This document shows positions 1-28,805 of a stretch of 64,000 nt of DNA, in pieces. Below the pieces are notes generated by a model. It was not told the origin of the DNA, ran no database searches, and saw only the letters and a list, made by a program, of their open reading frames with translations. Both the position numbers and the translations under genes were made by a program. Positions within the stretch are counted from its first letter, which is position 1. Each line of letters opens with the position of its first letter. The DNA comes from Thunnus maccoyii (lineage: Eukaryota > Chordata > Actinopteri > Scombriformes > Scombridae), in NCBI RefSeq assembly GCF_910596095.1, contig NC_056548.1, positions 8,891,151-8,955,150 of the forward strand. The letters are read 5' to 3'.

Positions 1-7144
<7,144 letters not shown>

Positions 7145-7360
7145 CGTGGATGTCCTGTCGCGGAGTAGTGTTGAATTTTATCTGTTTCAGTTGAAATGTT
7201 GCTTTAGTTACCGCGTAAGATCCACTCCGCCTGCCATGTTGGACTTACTGTAAAGAGTCATGTGACCCCGAAGGAAACGTCATCTTACTGTATATAGCCT
7301 ATAGCTGTCATTTCAAACTCCCAAAGTTTCCCCACATATATTTATATAGCTGTCAACAGC
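7145..7360 (-). promoter_or_regulatory. asxl2: asxl2 5' UTR and probable promoter
   Basis: This is the sequence directly upstream of the asxl2 ATG (7144-7142). It is less AT-rich than its surroundings and contains short CG-containing stretches, as expected for a housekeeping-type promoter without a clear TATA box. No transcription start can be fixed from sequence alone. The AATAAA candidate of kif3c lies about 305 bp upstream of the asxl2 ATG, so any promoter must be compact. Confidence 0.45.
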
Positions 7361-7429
7361 AATTATGGCCGGTTTCGCAGGCACACTGCAACGTGACCTC
7401 AGTTCCTTGGGAAAACACAGTAGGCAGTT

Positions 7430-8499
7430 CAAGATCATTTTAGTCTTGTTTATTTGCATGTGTAAGCAAGTGGACTTGTTCTCACAATTTCACAACTATG
7501 AAAAAAATAAGGCAGCTAATCAAGAGAGCACTGCAAGCTTTCTTCACATTTTTGGCTCACAAATTACATTAGCAAGAAATTGAAGCAACAATTCGTCAAG
7601 AATACAGGCTAAATCAGGATGGCCCCAGCTTTTTTCACCATCACCCTCAGACTGGATACATGTTACAGGCTTTTATCTTAAAAAAAAAAAAAAGTACATT
7701 CAAATTAAATGAAATTTAAAGTAAGGTCTGAAAAGATCTCCCAAATGATTACTACAGTCAATGTCAAATAGGGATATAGAAAATGGAAGTGTGCTATTTG
7801 TTAAGGCCAGGGTAAGTCAAGCAACAGTAGGCAACAAGCCGGCAAACAGTCATCAGAATCACTTTAGAGCCCCACTGACCACTGAATTCATTTGACATGC
7901 ACTCATTGAAAATATATGTGGGAATATTTGTCTTTTCAGTTAAATCAAATATGTGCTTAAAGGTGCAGTGTGTAGGATATAGTGGCATCTAGTGGTGAGG
8001 TTGCAGAGTGCAACAAACTGAATAACCCTCCCTCTCCACTTCCGAACACGTAGGAGAATCTACGGTGGCTGCAAAAAACGCAAAAGGCCCTTTCTAGACC
8101 CAGTGTTGGGTTTGTCTGTTCTGGGCTACTATAGAAACATGGCAGTGCAACACTGCGGGCTCCATGGAAGAGGACCCGCTCCCTCTGCAGATATAGAGGG
8201 CTCATTCTAAGCTAACAAAAACACAACAATTACTATTTTCAGGTGATTATACACTAATTAAAACATACTTATGAATATTATATTCCATTTCTGCCAAGCC
8301 TGTTCCGCTAAATGCCACTAATTTCTACACACTGCACCTTTAATGAAGTGTTTCTTTCTCAAAAAAAAGATAAAATCAATTTAAAATCAAGGCATAAGAT
8401 TTCCCCGCCATCTCTCTCAGTTGCCCCTTAGCCAGTCTGGAGTCTTTTGTGCCACCTGGAACTAAGGCCAGCTTCTGTTTACAGTTGTACTGATGCATC
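7430..8499 (-). other. kif3c: Probable kif3c 3' UTR
   Basis: Downstream of the kif3c stop codon (8502-8500). A minus-strand AATAAA at 7454-7449 is the first clear polyadenylation signal. If used, the 3' UTR is about 1 kb and includes the TTAA-ended element at 7957-8344. Confidence 0.45.
7957..8344 (+). mobile_element. TTAA-ended inverted-repeat element, copy 1 (family T)
   Basis: The left end TTAAAGGTGCAGTGTGTAG is the exact reverse complement of the right end, which finishes CACTGCACCTTTAA. Length is 388 bp. TTAA at both ends is the target preference of piggyBac-type transposases, so this is probably a non-autonomous MITE mobilised by such an enzyme. No transposase is encoded. Copies are at 12837-13457 and 50368-50763 (opposite orientation) with a fragment at 29215-29272. 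An 82-codon minus-strand ORF (8205-7957) inside it has a close counterpart in the copy at 50368-50763. Confidence 0.85.
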
Positions 8500-8961
8500 T
8501 CAGGGACTAGCCTGAGCTAGATCCCCAAGTGGAAGATAGGAAGCAGAGGATGGTCTTTGTCTCTGACATTGAGAGAAGCTCTGGGATCCTGATGTCAGTG
8601 TGGTAGATGACGAGGACAATGGGACAGATGCTGCTTGTGTTGGCTGATACCTGCAGACCATTAAAAAAATAAATTGATGTTTAATTTTGGGTGAAATACA
8701 TTTGATATTTACTGTTCCATATCACAAAATCACTAAAATATATCCAGTAGGGCAGGAAGTATTCAGATCCTTTACTTGAGTACATGTCCTGATTTCAAAA
8801 TGTTACTTAAGTAAAAGTATTATCAGCAAAATGCACTTAAAAGTATCAAAAGTAAAAATACACATTATGCAGACTGGCTTCTTTTAGTGTGTTATATTAT
8901 TATAGTATATTGTTTGTTTTTATCACTAACAAATACATGTAAGAGCCTTTTTAATGTTGTA

Positions 8962-9012
<51 letters not shown>

Positions 9013-12000
9013 AATAATAATAATACATTTAATTATGTAGCTTTCACACACTAATGCAGCTCAAAGTGCATAACAAATTTAAAACAACAGCAGAAAATGT
9101 TTGAATATTAAAATATATTATTTTATGTAAAATCTTAATCCAAAAAGTAACAAGTAACTGTAAATGGCAAACAAATGTAATGGAGTAAAAAGTACAATAT
9201 TTCCCTTTGAAATGTGGTGGAGTAAAAGTACAAAGTAGCATAAAATGGGAATACTGAAGTAAAGTACAAGTACCTCCAGTTTTTAAGTATAGTACTTCAG
9301 TAAATGTGCAGATGTTAGTTACATTCCAGCACTGAATATATCTACTGTACAGGCTTTAATGGGATTGTTGATATCTATATCTATAAGTGTTTCAGCAGGT
9401 ACTTTGATTTGTGGCAGTTCCCTTTAAAATAACACCACTACTACATGCTACACAATACAAATCATAACAATTATTCACAGAAGTTTGTTATTGCAGTGTT
9501 CAGACCAATCCAAACTTAATTCAAGATCTGTAACCATGTAAGATATCTGCCCTCCTCAGATGTTCTCTCACCAGGATTGGGATTTCCTGACCCGTGATGA
9601 TGCACTTGCCCTCTCTCTGACAGGAACATTTACCAGAAGATCTCGCATCAGCCTGGGAGAGAAGGCTCTCTCCAGGTGAGTGCCATTAAGGTTCAAGGTG
9701 AACATGGTCGGCGGAGACATGTCTAACTCCAACAGCATGATATTCTCGGCCTGTAAGAACAGATGGTAGTGAACTTGCAGTTATAACTGTTTCACATTAA
9801 AGCCCCTACATCAGTTCAGGTATAGAGTCCACTTCCCTTCCCTTGAAAGCTTCTATTGTTACACACACATCTGCTGGTAAAGTAGGATCGATCTGAGTTT
9901 TTAAAAACAGAAACTCGGAGCAACAGAGTGGTAGTAAAGCATGACCACATTATTGTATGGTTGGAAATAATTCTGTGGAAATACAGAAGATGCTGAGTTG
10001 ACTTACAATTATTATACTGTTACTATAGATATATGTGAACCAATGTAGTATAGGTAATTAATTACATTTTTTTACTCCAGTCTTTATTTGTTCAAATACG
10101 CCGCATCCCCTGCTATTATTTAAGCCATTATTTGACAGCAGGCTTTTATTTAAGAATTTTCAGTTTTTGTTCTGTAACATTGCATTCATGATTCACTAGC
10201 ATAAGATGCAACAGTTAAAGCTGTGAGTGGTTTCCATAGCTACAACCATCAACACATCCCCGAAAGAAGGTGGCTGTGAACATGCAAGTAAGTGTCTGTA
10301 AGATCACTTTTTCACATCTCTGACTCTGCTGTACTTCCGCTAACTGTCCCCATGAATGTCCAAGCACTGACCTGGTATCTGGATGGGGCCCCAGTTGCCG
10401 TGGCAACAGCCGCCTGTGCATATTGGCTGATTGGCCTCTTGTATCCCACCGCAGAGAGAGGCCTTCTCTTGACCTGAGTGGGTGCACTGCGATAAAGACG
10501 TGGGAAAAGGAAGGATTAGGATTCTGTTAAATGCCCCCAAAAGTTGGTGTAGTGATTTAGATATAGGCATGTGTTCCATATATGATCAACTGATCAACTC
10601 CCACCAGAAAAATCACTCCCGTTATCTCCTTTATGGCATATTTCACTGAGCTTTCCAACTGTCTTGATAAAGAAAAATATTAAGTAGTCCAGGCTGATGA
10701 ACTCCATCATAAAAAGATATTTGTGTCTTGGACAGGCAGAATGCATACATTATTTATTGTCCTATATATATGATAAGAGTCTGCTAAATCTGTTAAAGCC
10801 CCTATGAGTAGGAAAGATTCTGACTTTGGCGACTCCTAGTGGTAGCATCAAAAAAGACACTGGCAGCAATGCAAAACCTGTAATCAGAATAATTTGAATG
10901 ATGCTATAATCACAAAATTCTGCAATCTAAGCACTATAATATCTCTTTTTGCCATTCACACTTTCCTGCAGCCTGCCTAGTCTTTTTAAACTTCTGTTTT
11001 TTTGACTTCCTGGAGGTCAAAAGAACTATAATAGCATCAGTAGAGTGAATGTTTTCCCAGTTGTAAAAAAGCAAAACTCACATCCCTTAAACCTTACACA
11101 TTACAGGTGCATTGCAGTATAATTTATTCAGGAAACTGAATGCTCTTCTGTGAATCATTTCACCCTGTAAGGCATATATATATGCCCCATATGATTCAGT
11201 TTAGGTTTACATTCTTTCTTCAACCTTCTGTATAATATGTTATAAAAATTAATGACTGACCTCTCTGATGGAATGACTGGTTGGAGTCTCCACTGATCCT
11301 CCTCACTGTCAAAGTGCAGCCTATTCATGATCTTGTTCTTTTCCTCAGGAGGTATAAAATTCTCAATTAAGAGATATCTGGAATATGCAACACAAATACA
11401 GTACGTGTTAGCTGGGGTCACCCAAGGTATTCCATTAAAACCACAACAACATAAAGTTTGGACATGCTTTCTCATTCAAATGAATGGGAAGGTGTGTCCA
11501 ACCACTTGAAAGGTGCTATAAATGAAAAATAAAACACTTTTCAAATGTCTACAGAATAATATGATTTATATTTAAGAGCAAAAATCTATAAAATTGATAT
11601 TTTCTTTTGTAATGTTAATGTTTATCTATAGGTTATTACCTACCTACAGATTATTGAACAGTGCCACCAATTTAGCTTTTTCTGCTTAACTACAGTGTAC
11701 ATTTTATAGATCACAACATTCTTCATATTACGCTTGATAACCAGTTTGAGCCAGAAAGACATGAAATTAAGGAAGCATGAAGCTTTCACAACAAAAAAAC
11801 ATTTTCATATACGTATCAAAGCAAGCAGCCTTGTATTTATGTGGATGACATCTCTAAATCCAGCAAACCTGAACAAGCATGTGAAAGGTCTCCCCCTGTT
11901 TAGAATTTATAAACACTACATAAACAATTAATGAATGGTTTATAACACACTATAATGTAGTTGTTAGCAGAAATGAGTTGTCAATGTGACGGCTCCTGCC

Positions 12001-15000
12001 TAACCTACCTTAAGTGTATTGATGCTGGTGTGGTAATGAGTTATTGTTATATTCTTGTGTCCATAAATGTATCTGGGAGCATGTGGGTGTGGCAGCCAGC
12101 TAAATTCGGAGCACCTGGGCCTAATGCTCCCACAGGATGAAAGGCCAACTCCCTGCGTTGTTTGGGCTCTATCTCTCACCTTGACTCATCCCAGTCAGCA
12201 GCTGCAGGCTTTTGTTTTTCATTTGATTCTAGTTTTGTTTTTCCTCCACAACACCTTACACTTCATTGTTCACACCTAAATTACTGATGTCACTGACTGA
12301 CACACTCCATATTTGCAATTATTGCTTCAGTTGTTTACTTTATTATAATAAATATCTTTAATTTGTTGCCCCAGATGTGTCCGTTACCATATTTGCCATG
12401 TTGGTATATAAACAGAATGAATGATAATATAGTAAAACACAGTTGTAATAGTATAAAATCTGTCTTTATAGGGAGAGTTTTAAGTGCTGACAAATACTGT
12501 ACCTTACAGTGTATTGTAAACCATTTGTTAAATGTTTGTATACCACTTATAAATGCTATATAAGGGGGACTTCAAAAAGAGCATTATATTTTTGGTAAAT
12601 CATTATATACTGTAAACCATTCAAATAAAGAAGCCTACACACGAGTAGATTAATACGCACAAGAAATCACAAATTACATTTCTGCTTTTACTACACTTGA
12701 CATTTTACTACATATATTTTATCAATTAGATAATGCCCAATATCAAACTTATTGTCTTTAAACTTGTATCAGAATTATTTGTGAAAAAGATTTTCGCGGC
12801 AATATGATGAGGTCTAATGCAGTAGCATTCAAGGAGTTAAAGGACCAGTGTGTAAGATTTAATGGCATCTGGTGGAAGTGACTTGGCAGGAATGGAGTAT
12901 AATATTCACAAGTATGTTTAATTAGTGTGTAATCCCATGAAAATAAGAATTGTTGTGTTATCATTACCTTAGACCCTTTATCAGGGTTTTCACTGGATTT
13001 TTTTTTAAACAAAGGTGGCCAAGGTTGGAGAACATGCGTGGTGTGGCGGACACAGTTTGTGCGTGTGCCTTTACAGTGTCATGCACTAAAGTGAGAAAAA
13101 TCATGATTTGACAAACAAAAGTGTCCATAGGGATTTAAATTTTATACCAAGATGGAACAAAAAAGATGAAAAATAAAGGTTTTGATGAATGACGGTGTTG
13201 ATTTTGTAGCCTTGGGATGATATGCTTCAATACAATCACAATACTTTTGTGCAAATTCGTATACTGTATGTACTAGTATACTGTGTGTCAAACCATTCAC
13301 TGCTGTCCTTACTCCACTGAAATACAATATGAAACATAAGATAATTGGTCTGAAGCCTTTTTATTTTAAAAATAATAATATAGGAGGGGGTTTCAGTTTG
13401 TTACAATCTGCAACATCACTGCTAGATGCCACTAAATCTGACACACTGCTCCTTTAAGTTTCATCCTTTTCTAATAAACTGACTGGTTTGAGCATAGCAC
13501 TGTGGCAAACTTACCATGATAAAATAATACATTTCTCTCTCTTCATTCCGATCAACATAACTATAACAATATTTTCAACACCTCTCGGCCTTTTTCTACA
13601 AGGATGAAATTGAAACTGAAATTGAAAGCTACATGTCATGATAGCGACGCCCAGATGTGGACAGGAATATGTGCAAAAGCTATTAATGATCAATTTATAT
13701 TATTATGTTGAAATAAGAAGAAAAAAAAACACAACTGACAAAAACGACATACAGTTTATATGCTTATATAGTAATATGGGTACTCACTTGTACTTGAGTT
13801 CTCTGGTGAGCTCATTCATTGTTTGTTCAAGCTCCTGTCTGGTTATGATATGCTCGTTGATGACATCTGTTATCTCCTGCTTCACCAACCGTAGTTTGGA
13901 ATAAACCTATACAGAACATGAACATACCAATTACTGATGTCACTAAAGCTTCATTACACTAAAATCACAATAAAACCCTAAATCCAAATTTAGAGAAGCC
14001 AATAATTTGCTAAATCTGCAAACCAAAAAAAATCTAATGTAGGCTATGTACACAACTGGAAACAATATAGCAACTGAACAATTCATTAACACCAGAAAGT
14101 TTAGTGTTACCTCTCCTCTCTTGAAAAAGGGATTCTTAATTAATCAATTGCAAATAAAATTAAGTGGTTTTATAGGTTTAAAGAATGGATAATTTCTTTT
14201 GTGATGAGAGCATTGTGTGTGCGTCAGCGGGTGAGTCATCTTTACCCTATTCAGTTTCTTTGTCTTAAGTTCCACCTCCTGCTGCAGGGAGGAGAACGTG
14301 TCTCTTATTTCCAAAGTCTCCTCTTCCTGCAGCATCATCTGCTGCTGGATCTCTCTCTCTCGCCGTATCTGTGAATCACACACAACATTCAGCTCAGTTA
14401 AGGTTGAATAGAAACTGTACAATAAAAAAATAAATAAAAATAAAGGTAATTTTCAAACATATTCCTGTGAAAGTTCAGACAAGCCAACAATTATAGTAGT
14501 ATCAACATGAGTGGAAAAGTGTGTTTTCTGCAAAGTAATGATGAAAAAAAAACATCCAAAACCATTACTTTAATCATTATAGGTTATATAAGATGCTTAT
14601 TACCTGCTCTGCAATCTCTTGCCTCTTCAGCTCCAGCATTTTCTGTTGTTCGTTGGTGTGATCAATTATGGTCTTTCCCCCAACTAACAATTTGCTCTCC
14701 ATAGCCTGTGAACAAAGACATATAATTATGCAAATTTCTTTTGTTCCACCAGTATCTCATTTATCAGACACTGTTCTGTGCAAGTACCTTATATTTCTCA
14801 ATGATCTTCTCCAGTGCATCTTGATCCCACTGCATGTCCTCCACACTCTTTCTGTTTTCATTCAGGTGCTTCAACTTCTCGTTTCCTCCCTGGCAGGCAA
14901 AGACTTTGGGGATGTCACCTCCGTCTTTTGTGTAATGTTTCACATCTTGCTCCTCCTCAACAGCCTCCCAAACATCTGCATCCCTCTCTTTGAAGATGTC

Positions 15001-16191
15001 CTCCTCCAAACCAGCCAAACTTTTACTCAGTCTTTTGCTGTTCCTTCTCCTCCTCCTCTCCTTAGCGAGCATCCCTCGTTCCTCCAGCTGGGCTTTCAGC
15101 CGTGCAATTTCCTCCTGAAACTCTCTCAGCAGGGCGTCTTTGGGATCCTCATTAATCCTTGGCTTGTTCTTTATGTTCTTGGCCCTGTTGGCGTACCTCA
15201 GCGTGGCCAAGGATTCATCATGGTTCTTGTGCGATGGCCCCACTGTGGCTATCATGACAGTCTTTGAATTACCACCCAGTGAGTCCTGGAGCAAGCGGGT
15301 CAGTTTGGAGTCTCTGTAGGGGATGTGTGTGCTCTTCCCATCCACCAGGGCTGAAATGACGTTCCCCAACGCCGAGAGGGACAGGTTGATTTTGGCTGCC
15401 TCCTTCAGTCGCTTCCCTTTGGCGCCCGTCTTGCTCTGGCGCTCACTGCCTGCCAGGTCAACCATGTTCAGCTTCCCCACACGGATGTGGTCCTCACCAT
15501 CTGGCCCTACCTCACTGCACTCCACGGTTACAACAAAAATTGCATGAGAACGAGAGCTGCGTTCGTTCATGTTTGTGAACCCCACAGACCTGGACTGGTT
15601 GCCTATGTTCATCACATGTTCAATCTCAGTGGCATTCTTTGTGACCACTGAAGACAGGTCTTTTACATAAACCCCATAGTCAGGATTCTCTTTAAGTTCC
15701 AGTTTCTTGTTGTTATCTTTGCACAGGAGATCTCTGATTTCCTCCTGGTAGATCTCAAGGTATGATGACCTCACCAGGTATTTCTGATTCTGAGTTCTGG
15801 CTATCTGTGTGAAAATGTGCTGAAATGAATTTGGTATAACACCTCTCCTCTCTGGGTCGTTTGAAATCCCTTGCATGGTGAACGTTTTACCTGTCCCCGT
15901 TTGCCCGTAGGCGAAAATGGTCCCGTTGAAGCCCTGCAGCACGGACTCCACAAGAGGTCTCACCGCATCATCATAAATGTCGCTTTGTTTTGAATCCCAG
16001 CCGTAGACAGAATCAAACGTGAATACTTTCATTGGCTCATCAGGTGGTGCCTTCGGGTTCCTTATGGTGATCTTCCCCAGTTTGTCATCAATCTCCAAAA
16101 TGTTCTCACACCCCCATATCCCCTCACTCCTGTTGAACGGCCGGCAGCGGACCACCACCCTGATCGCCTCGCAATGTTTGGTTTTAGACAT
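8500..16191 (-). CDS. kif3c: kif3c: kinesin-2 heavy chain KIF3C
   Basis: Eight coding exons on the minus strand: 16191-14788, 14705-14604, 14368-14246, 13906-13788, 11377-11261, 10486-10372, 9750-9572 and 8650-8500 (TGA at 8502-8500). They total 2,310 nt, or 769 residues (human KIF3C has 793). The first exon holds the whole motor: P-loop GQTGTGKT at residues 96-103, switch I NERSSRSH, switch II DLAGSE, and the neck-proximal [19 protein letters not shown]. Later exons give the coiled coil ([19 protein letters not shown]) and the family tail ([43 protein letters not shown]). The tail words SQYA, MSPP and VRKSQSW match KIF3C rather than KIF3B, as do the neighbours. KIF3C pairs with KIF3A for plus-end-directed transport, mainly in neurons. 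The ATG at 16191 was preferred over an in-frame upstream one at 16224, which would add a poly-Phe stretch from a poly-A run. The mammalian Gly-rich loop-11 insert is absent and the post-motor coil is short (see findings). Apart from the listed repeats, its introns hold nothing recognised. Confidence 0.93.
8747..9335. repeat. Dispersed repeat rich in AGTA/TACTT motifs (family S), with internal (ATT)n
   Basis: The block begins around GGAAGTATTCAGATCCTTTACTTGAG and ends with TTAGTTACATTCCAGCACTG. It is dense in TACTT, AGTAAAAGTA and GTACAAGTAC words, the pattern of a very common fish interspersed repeat. A microsatellite of ATT/TTA units (about 8963-9010) followed by AATAAT units sits in the middle. 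A second copy, opened by another insertion, lies at about 31118-32105. The element lies in the last intron of kif3c. Confidence 0.7.
12837..13457 (-). mobile_element. TTAA-ended inverted-repeat element, copy 3 (family T), interrupted
   Basis: The left end TTAAAGGACCAGTGTGTAAG and right end CACACTGCTCCTTTAA are degraded forms of the family T termini. The first ~150 bp (GACTTGGCAG-AATGGA, then AAGTATGTTT-AATTAGTGT) align with the copy at 50368-50763 in the same orientation. The interior is unrelated, so the copy is longer (621 bp) and was altered by insertion or replacement. It lies in the kif3c intron between 13788 and 11377. The preceding part of that intron (11378-12836) has no recognised gene. 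Confidence 0.7.
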
Positions 16192-16640
16192 TTTGGTTAG
16201 AAAAAAAAAAAAGAAACGCAACAACCCTCACCGCATTACATAGCCATTATCTGGGGCGGTGTCCGCAATGTAGCGCTCCATGCAGGTGCAGCAGCCCCAC
16301 TATGATTTGGTAAAAGCAGTCAATCTGACAGACACACCTCATGTGGGCCAGTTTGAACCGCTTTTCATCAGCCAGATGGACGCAGCGTCTCCTCCGCCCT
16401 GAGCATCCTCCAGAAAGGAAGCGATGTCACTCGGTATAAAAGGATGCTGCGAGAAAAAAACAGGCAGCCCAGCCCACACAGCCTCCCCGCCGGTACACAC
16501 CCTGCCTGCTCTGCGGACAATGGAAACCAGACATGTGACCTGCGCGACGAATTACGTCTCAGCAAATCCTTTCGTCGTACACAGATATGGTCTAATTGTG
16601 TAATAGTGATAAATAATCCTCCAACTAACAAGTGAACGTA
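16192..16640. promoter_or_regulatory. Short intergenic segment between hadha 3' end and kif3c start (kif3c promoter side)
   Basis: About 450-500 bp separate the kif3c ATG from the probable hadha poly(A) signal. The kif3c-proximal side is GC-richer and contains ATGTCAC/GTGACAT (CRE-like half site, near 16421-16428) and a plus-strand GGTATAAAAGG (16433-16443). The TATA-like word points away from kif3c, so it may be chance or an antisense start. ORFs on both strands here have no recognisable similarity. Confidence 0.4.
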
Positions 16641-16685
16641 CATAAAGAAAGAAAAAAAGTGGGTTTTTGATTCATTAACAAAATT

Positions 16686-17049
16686 TTTATTTCGACTTCA
16701 CATTTACATCATTCTCCAAACCAGCCCATAAAGTCTTTAATGTACAGAAAAAAAAAAAAGAAATACACTTGCTGGTAGACATTCATCAATGATGATTTTT
16801 GCCAGCTGGGAAATATTTTTAATTCTTCTTCTTCTGCTGCTGCTACAGTGTCGTTACACCCTCAATAAAATCAATAATGTTAAAGTACAAAAAAAACCAA
16901 AACAAAAAAACCCCTCATCCATTACTGCTGACATTGTATTTTTTCGATGTATGCCCCCTCCTCCACTCATGACATAAATGTTAGGCACATTCTAGCGGCA
17001 GACTTGAGTTTTATTATTAAGTGCTACTGGCACAAATGGTGAAGTCAGG
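16686..17049 (-). other. hadha: Probable hadha 3' UTR with AATAAA signal
   Basis: Runs from the hadha stop codon (17052-17050) to a minus-strand AATAAA (complement of TTTATT at 16686-16691). It contains A/T-rich stretches and no ORF of interest. The signal sits about 360 nt beyond the stop, a normal distance. Confidence 0.55.
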
Positions 17050-26709
<9,660 letters not shown>

Positions 26710-26775
26710 CTTGGGAGCGGAGGTCAGTCAGTACTGAAGCAGCAAAGTAGCCGTCACAGCTAACTAGCCTCTCCT
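26710..26775 (-). promoter_or_regulatory. hadha: hadha 5' flank left between ATG and LINE tail
   Basis: Only about 65 bp of non-repeat sequence separates the hadha start codon from the LINE GAA-type tail. The hadha 5' UTR and core promoter must be either within this segment or inside the LINE. No TATA box is visible. Confidence 0.4.
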
Positions 26776-28240
26776 TCTTCTTCTTCTACGTTTTTCTTCC
26801 TCTTCTTCTTCTTCTTGATTTTTTAATGGCGGTTTACAAACAACGTTACAGGGCCTTACCGCCGCCAACTGGAATGGAGTGTGGATGGGGAATCCTAACT
26901 ATACATCCACCAATTCTAATAATATATAAAAGAAGAGAAAATAAGAAAAAATAAAATTAAGAAAATTAAGTTATATTCTCTCCATAAAGTTCGTTCTATT
27001 AAGATATTGAAATAAAAGCTAGATAACACTTACCCCTAGAGCTTTTTTTGTAAAAGATCACATAAATCAAGCTTAACTTTATTTCCTTAAGGTTCAGTAT
27101 CAATTCCCTTCTCTCAGCATCATATTTTGGACAGTAAAGCATAACATGTTCTATAGTTTCTTCTTGATCACAAAATTCACACCGTCCTGTATTATGTTTT
27201 CCTATTATGAATAATGTATTGTTTAACCCTGTACGACCAAATAGTCTGGATATTTTTGTTTCCTCTCTCTGGGTTCTTACTGTGCTTCTCATCATCTTTT
27301 CTTTGAATTTTGTACAACCACCTTCCTGTTCTCTCTTCTTCACACTGCTTTTGCCACTTTTCTTCCAACCTGCTTAATTTGTGATCTTCATTTCCGTTTT
27401 ACTGAAGGGTACTGTGATGTCAATGTGATTCGTTTTTGTGGTTTCCTTTGCACATTTGTCAGCAATTTCACTTCCTCTGATTCCTATATGTGCTGGTATG
27501 CATTCAAAATTCATACTTAGACCCATCATTTGAATTCTATATAGAGTTTGTTGTATCTCTATTAAAATATCTGCTCAGCTGTCTTCATGACTGTGCTTCA
27601 AGCTGGTTAATGACAAACTGGAATCAGAGCTTATTCTCTATGACTATGTTCTTAAAGGTCTCACATCATCAACCCACTGTAATGCTAACACAATTGCCAG
27701 CATCTCCCCAGTATACACCAATAATCCATCACTGATTCGTTTGTGAATTTAATGTTGAAATCTGGAACCATGAATGAAATACCAATTTTGTTAGCTCAGT
27801 TCTTTGAAGCATCTGTATAAATTTCAAGATAGTTGTAGTAGTTATTTTCTACATAGGTTTTTATTATCTGTGGATATCAAATAAACTCCTTATCTTTATT
27901 CTTTTTGTCAAGCAATGTAAGATCTACAACAGGGTCAGGTATCCAATGATGTATTACTGAGAGTGGTCCCTTTGGACTAATGTTTATTTCAGTTATTTCT
28001 ATTTCTTTTGCTTTCTGCTCAATTTTCCATCCAAAACTTTTTTTTTCTCTCCTGTCCTTTTCACAACAGGGTCTTAGTGTATCTTGTGTTGGATGATCTT
28101 CAGTATGTCCTTTTAAAGTAACACAGTAATTTAAAAGTTAGCCGTATTCTCCTTAAGTCCAGTGGCATTTCTCCTATTTCCACTTGTAATGCTTATTTTT
28201 GGGTTGTTTTAATGGCACCTGAACATAGTGTCAAAGCCTG
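26772..28240 (-). pseudogene. 5'-truncated LINE tail with RNase H and zinc-binding C-terminus (I/Nimb-like)
   Basis: On the minus strand the sequence reads, through frame breaks, an RNase-H-like segment (an IYTDASK word, TGEMLAI, SDSSLSL, then IPAHIGIRGSEIADK) near 27,400-27,830. It is followed by an ORF (27343-26999) containing RLFGRTGLNNTLFIIGKHNT and the zinc-binding CEFCDQEETIEHVMLYC, the usual C-terminus of RNase-H-bearing LINEs of the I/Nimb group. The 3' end has AACGTTGTTTGTAAACCGCC and a tail of GAA/AAG units (TTC runs at 26,775-26,820 on the plus strand). Everything upstream of RNase H is missing, the usual 5' truncation. The tail lies about 63 bp from the hadha ATG. Confidence 0.75.
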
Positions 28241-28805
28241 ATATTGCAGCTAACTATAGCTGAGCTGTCACAGATAGGAATAACACAAGACTGAGGATTT
28301 TTTTTTAAAAGATGAAACATTATTCAGTAAGTAGACAAAACACAGAGCAGGAATGAAGACATCATGAGCAGAGCCAACAAATAAGGCATAATACTGTTAT
28401 AATAATAATGTTACTACTACTACTACTCCTAATAATACATTAGGCTAATAGTATATTATAATAAACCTTTACACTAGGAACATTTGCACATTCCAGGTCA
28501 ATATTTTATACATTTCATTTCATTCTCTTCAATGTAAACATTAAAGTTGTAACAGCTCTTTTCACTTAGAATATATTTTCCTTTTTTTTTTTTTTTTACT
28601 GTAAATGACCATTTATATTATTTATGATTACTTAATTTATTTATTTTATTTTTTAATATTTTGACTGTTATACACCACAACACCAAAGCAAATTCCTTGT
28701 ATGTGCAAACCTACTTGGCTATAAACTTGTTTCTGATTCTGATTTTGATAATTAATTTAATAAGTAAATAATACAATTACTTTAATAAAAAAAAACTAAA
28801 CACAA

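Noticed and set aside
14668..15267. 199-codon plus-strand ORF
   Set aside because: It is the antisense shadow of the kif3c motor exon.
16192..16224. Upstream in-frame ATG extending kif3c by 11 residues
   Set aside because: The added [11 protein letters not shown] comes from a poly-A tract; the family start MSKTK at 16191 fits better.
16433..16443. GGTATAAAAGG as a TATA box for kif3c
   Set aside because: It is oriented on the plus strand, away from kif3c, and no plus-strand gene follows.
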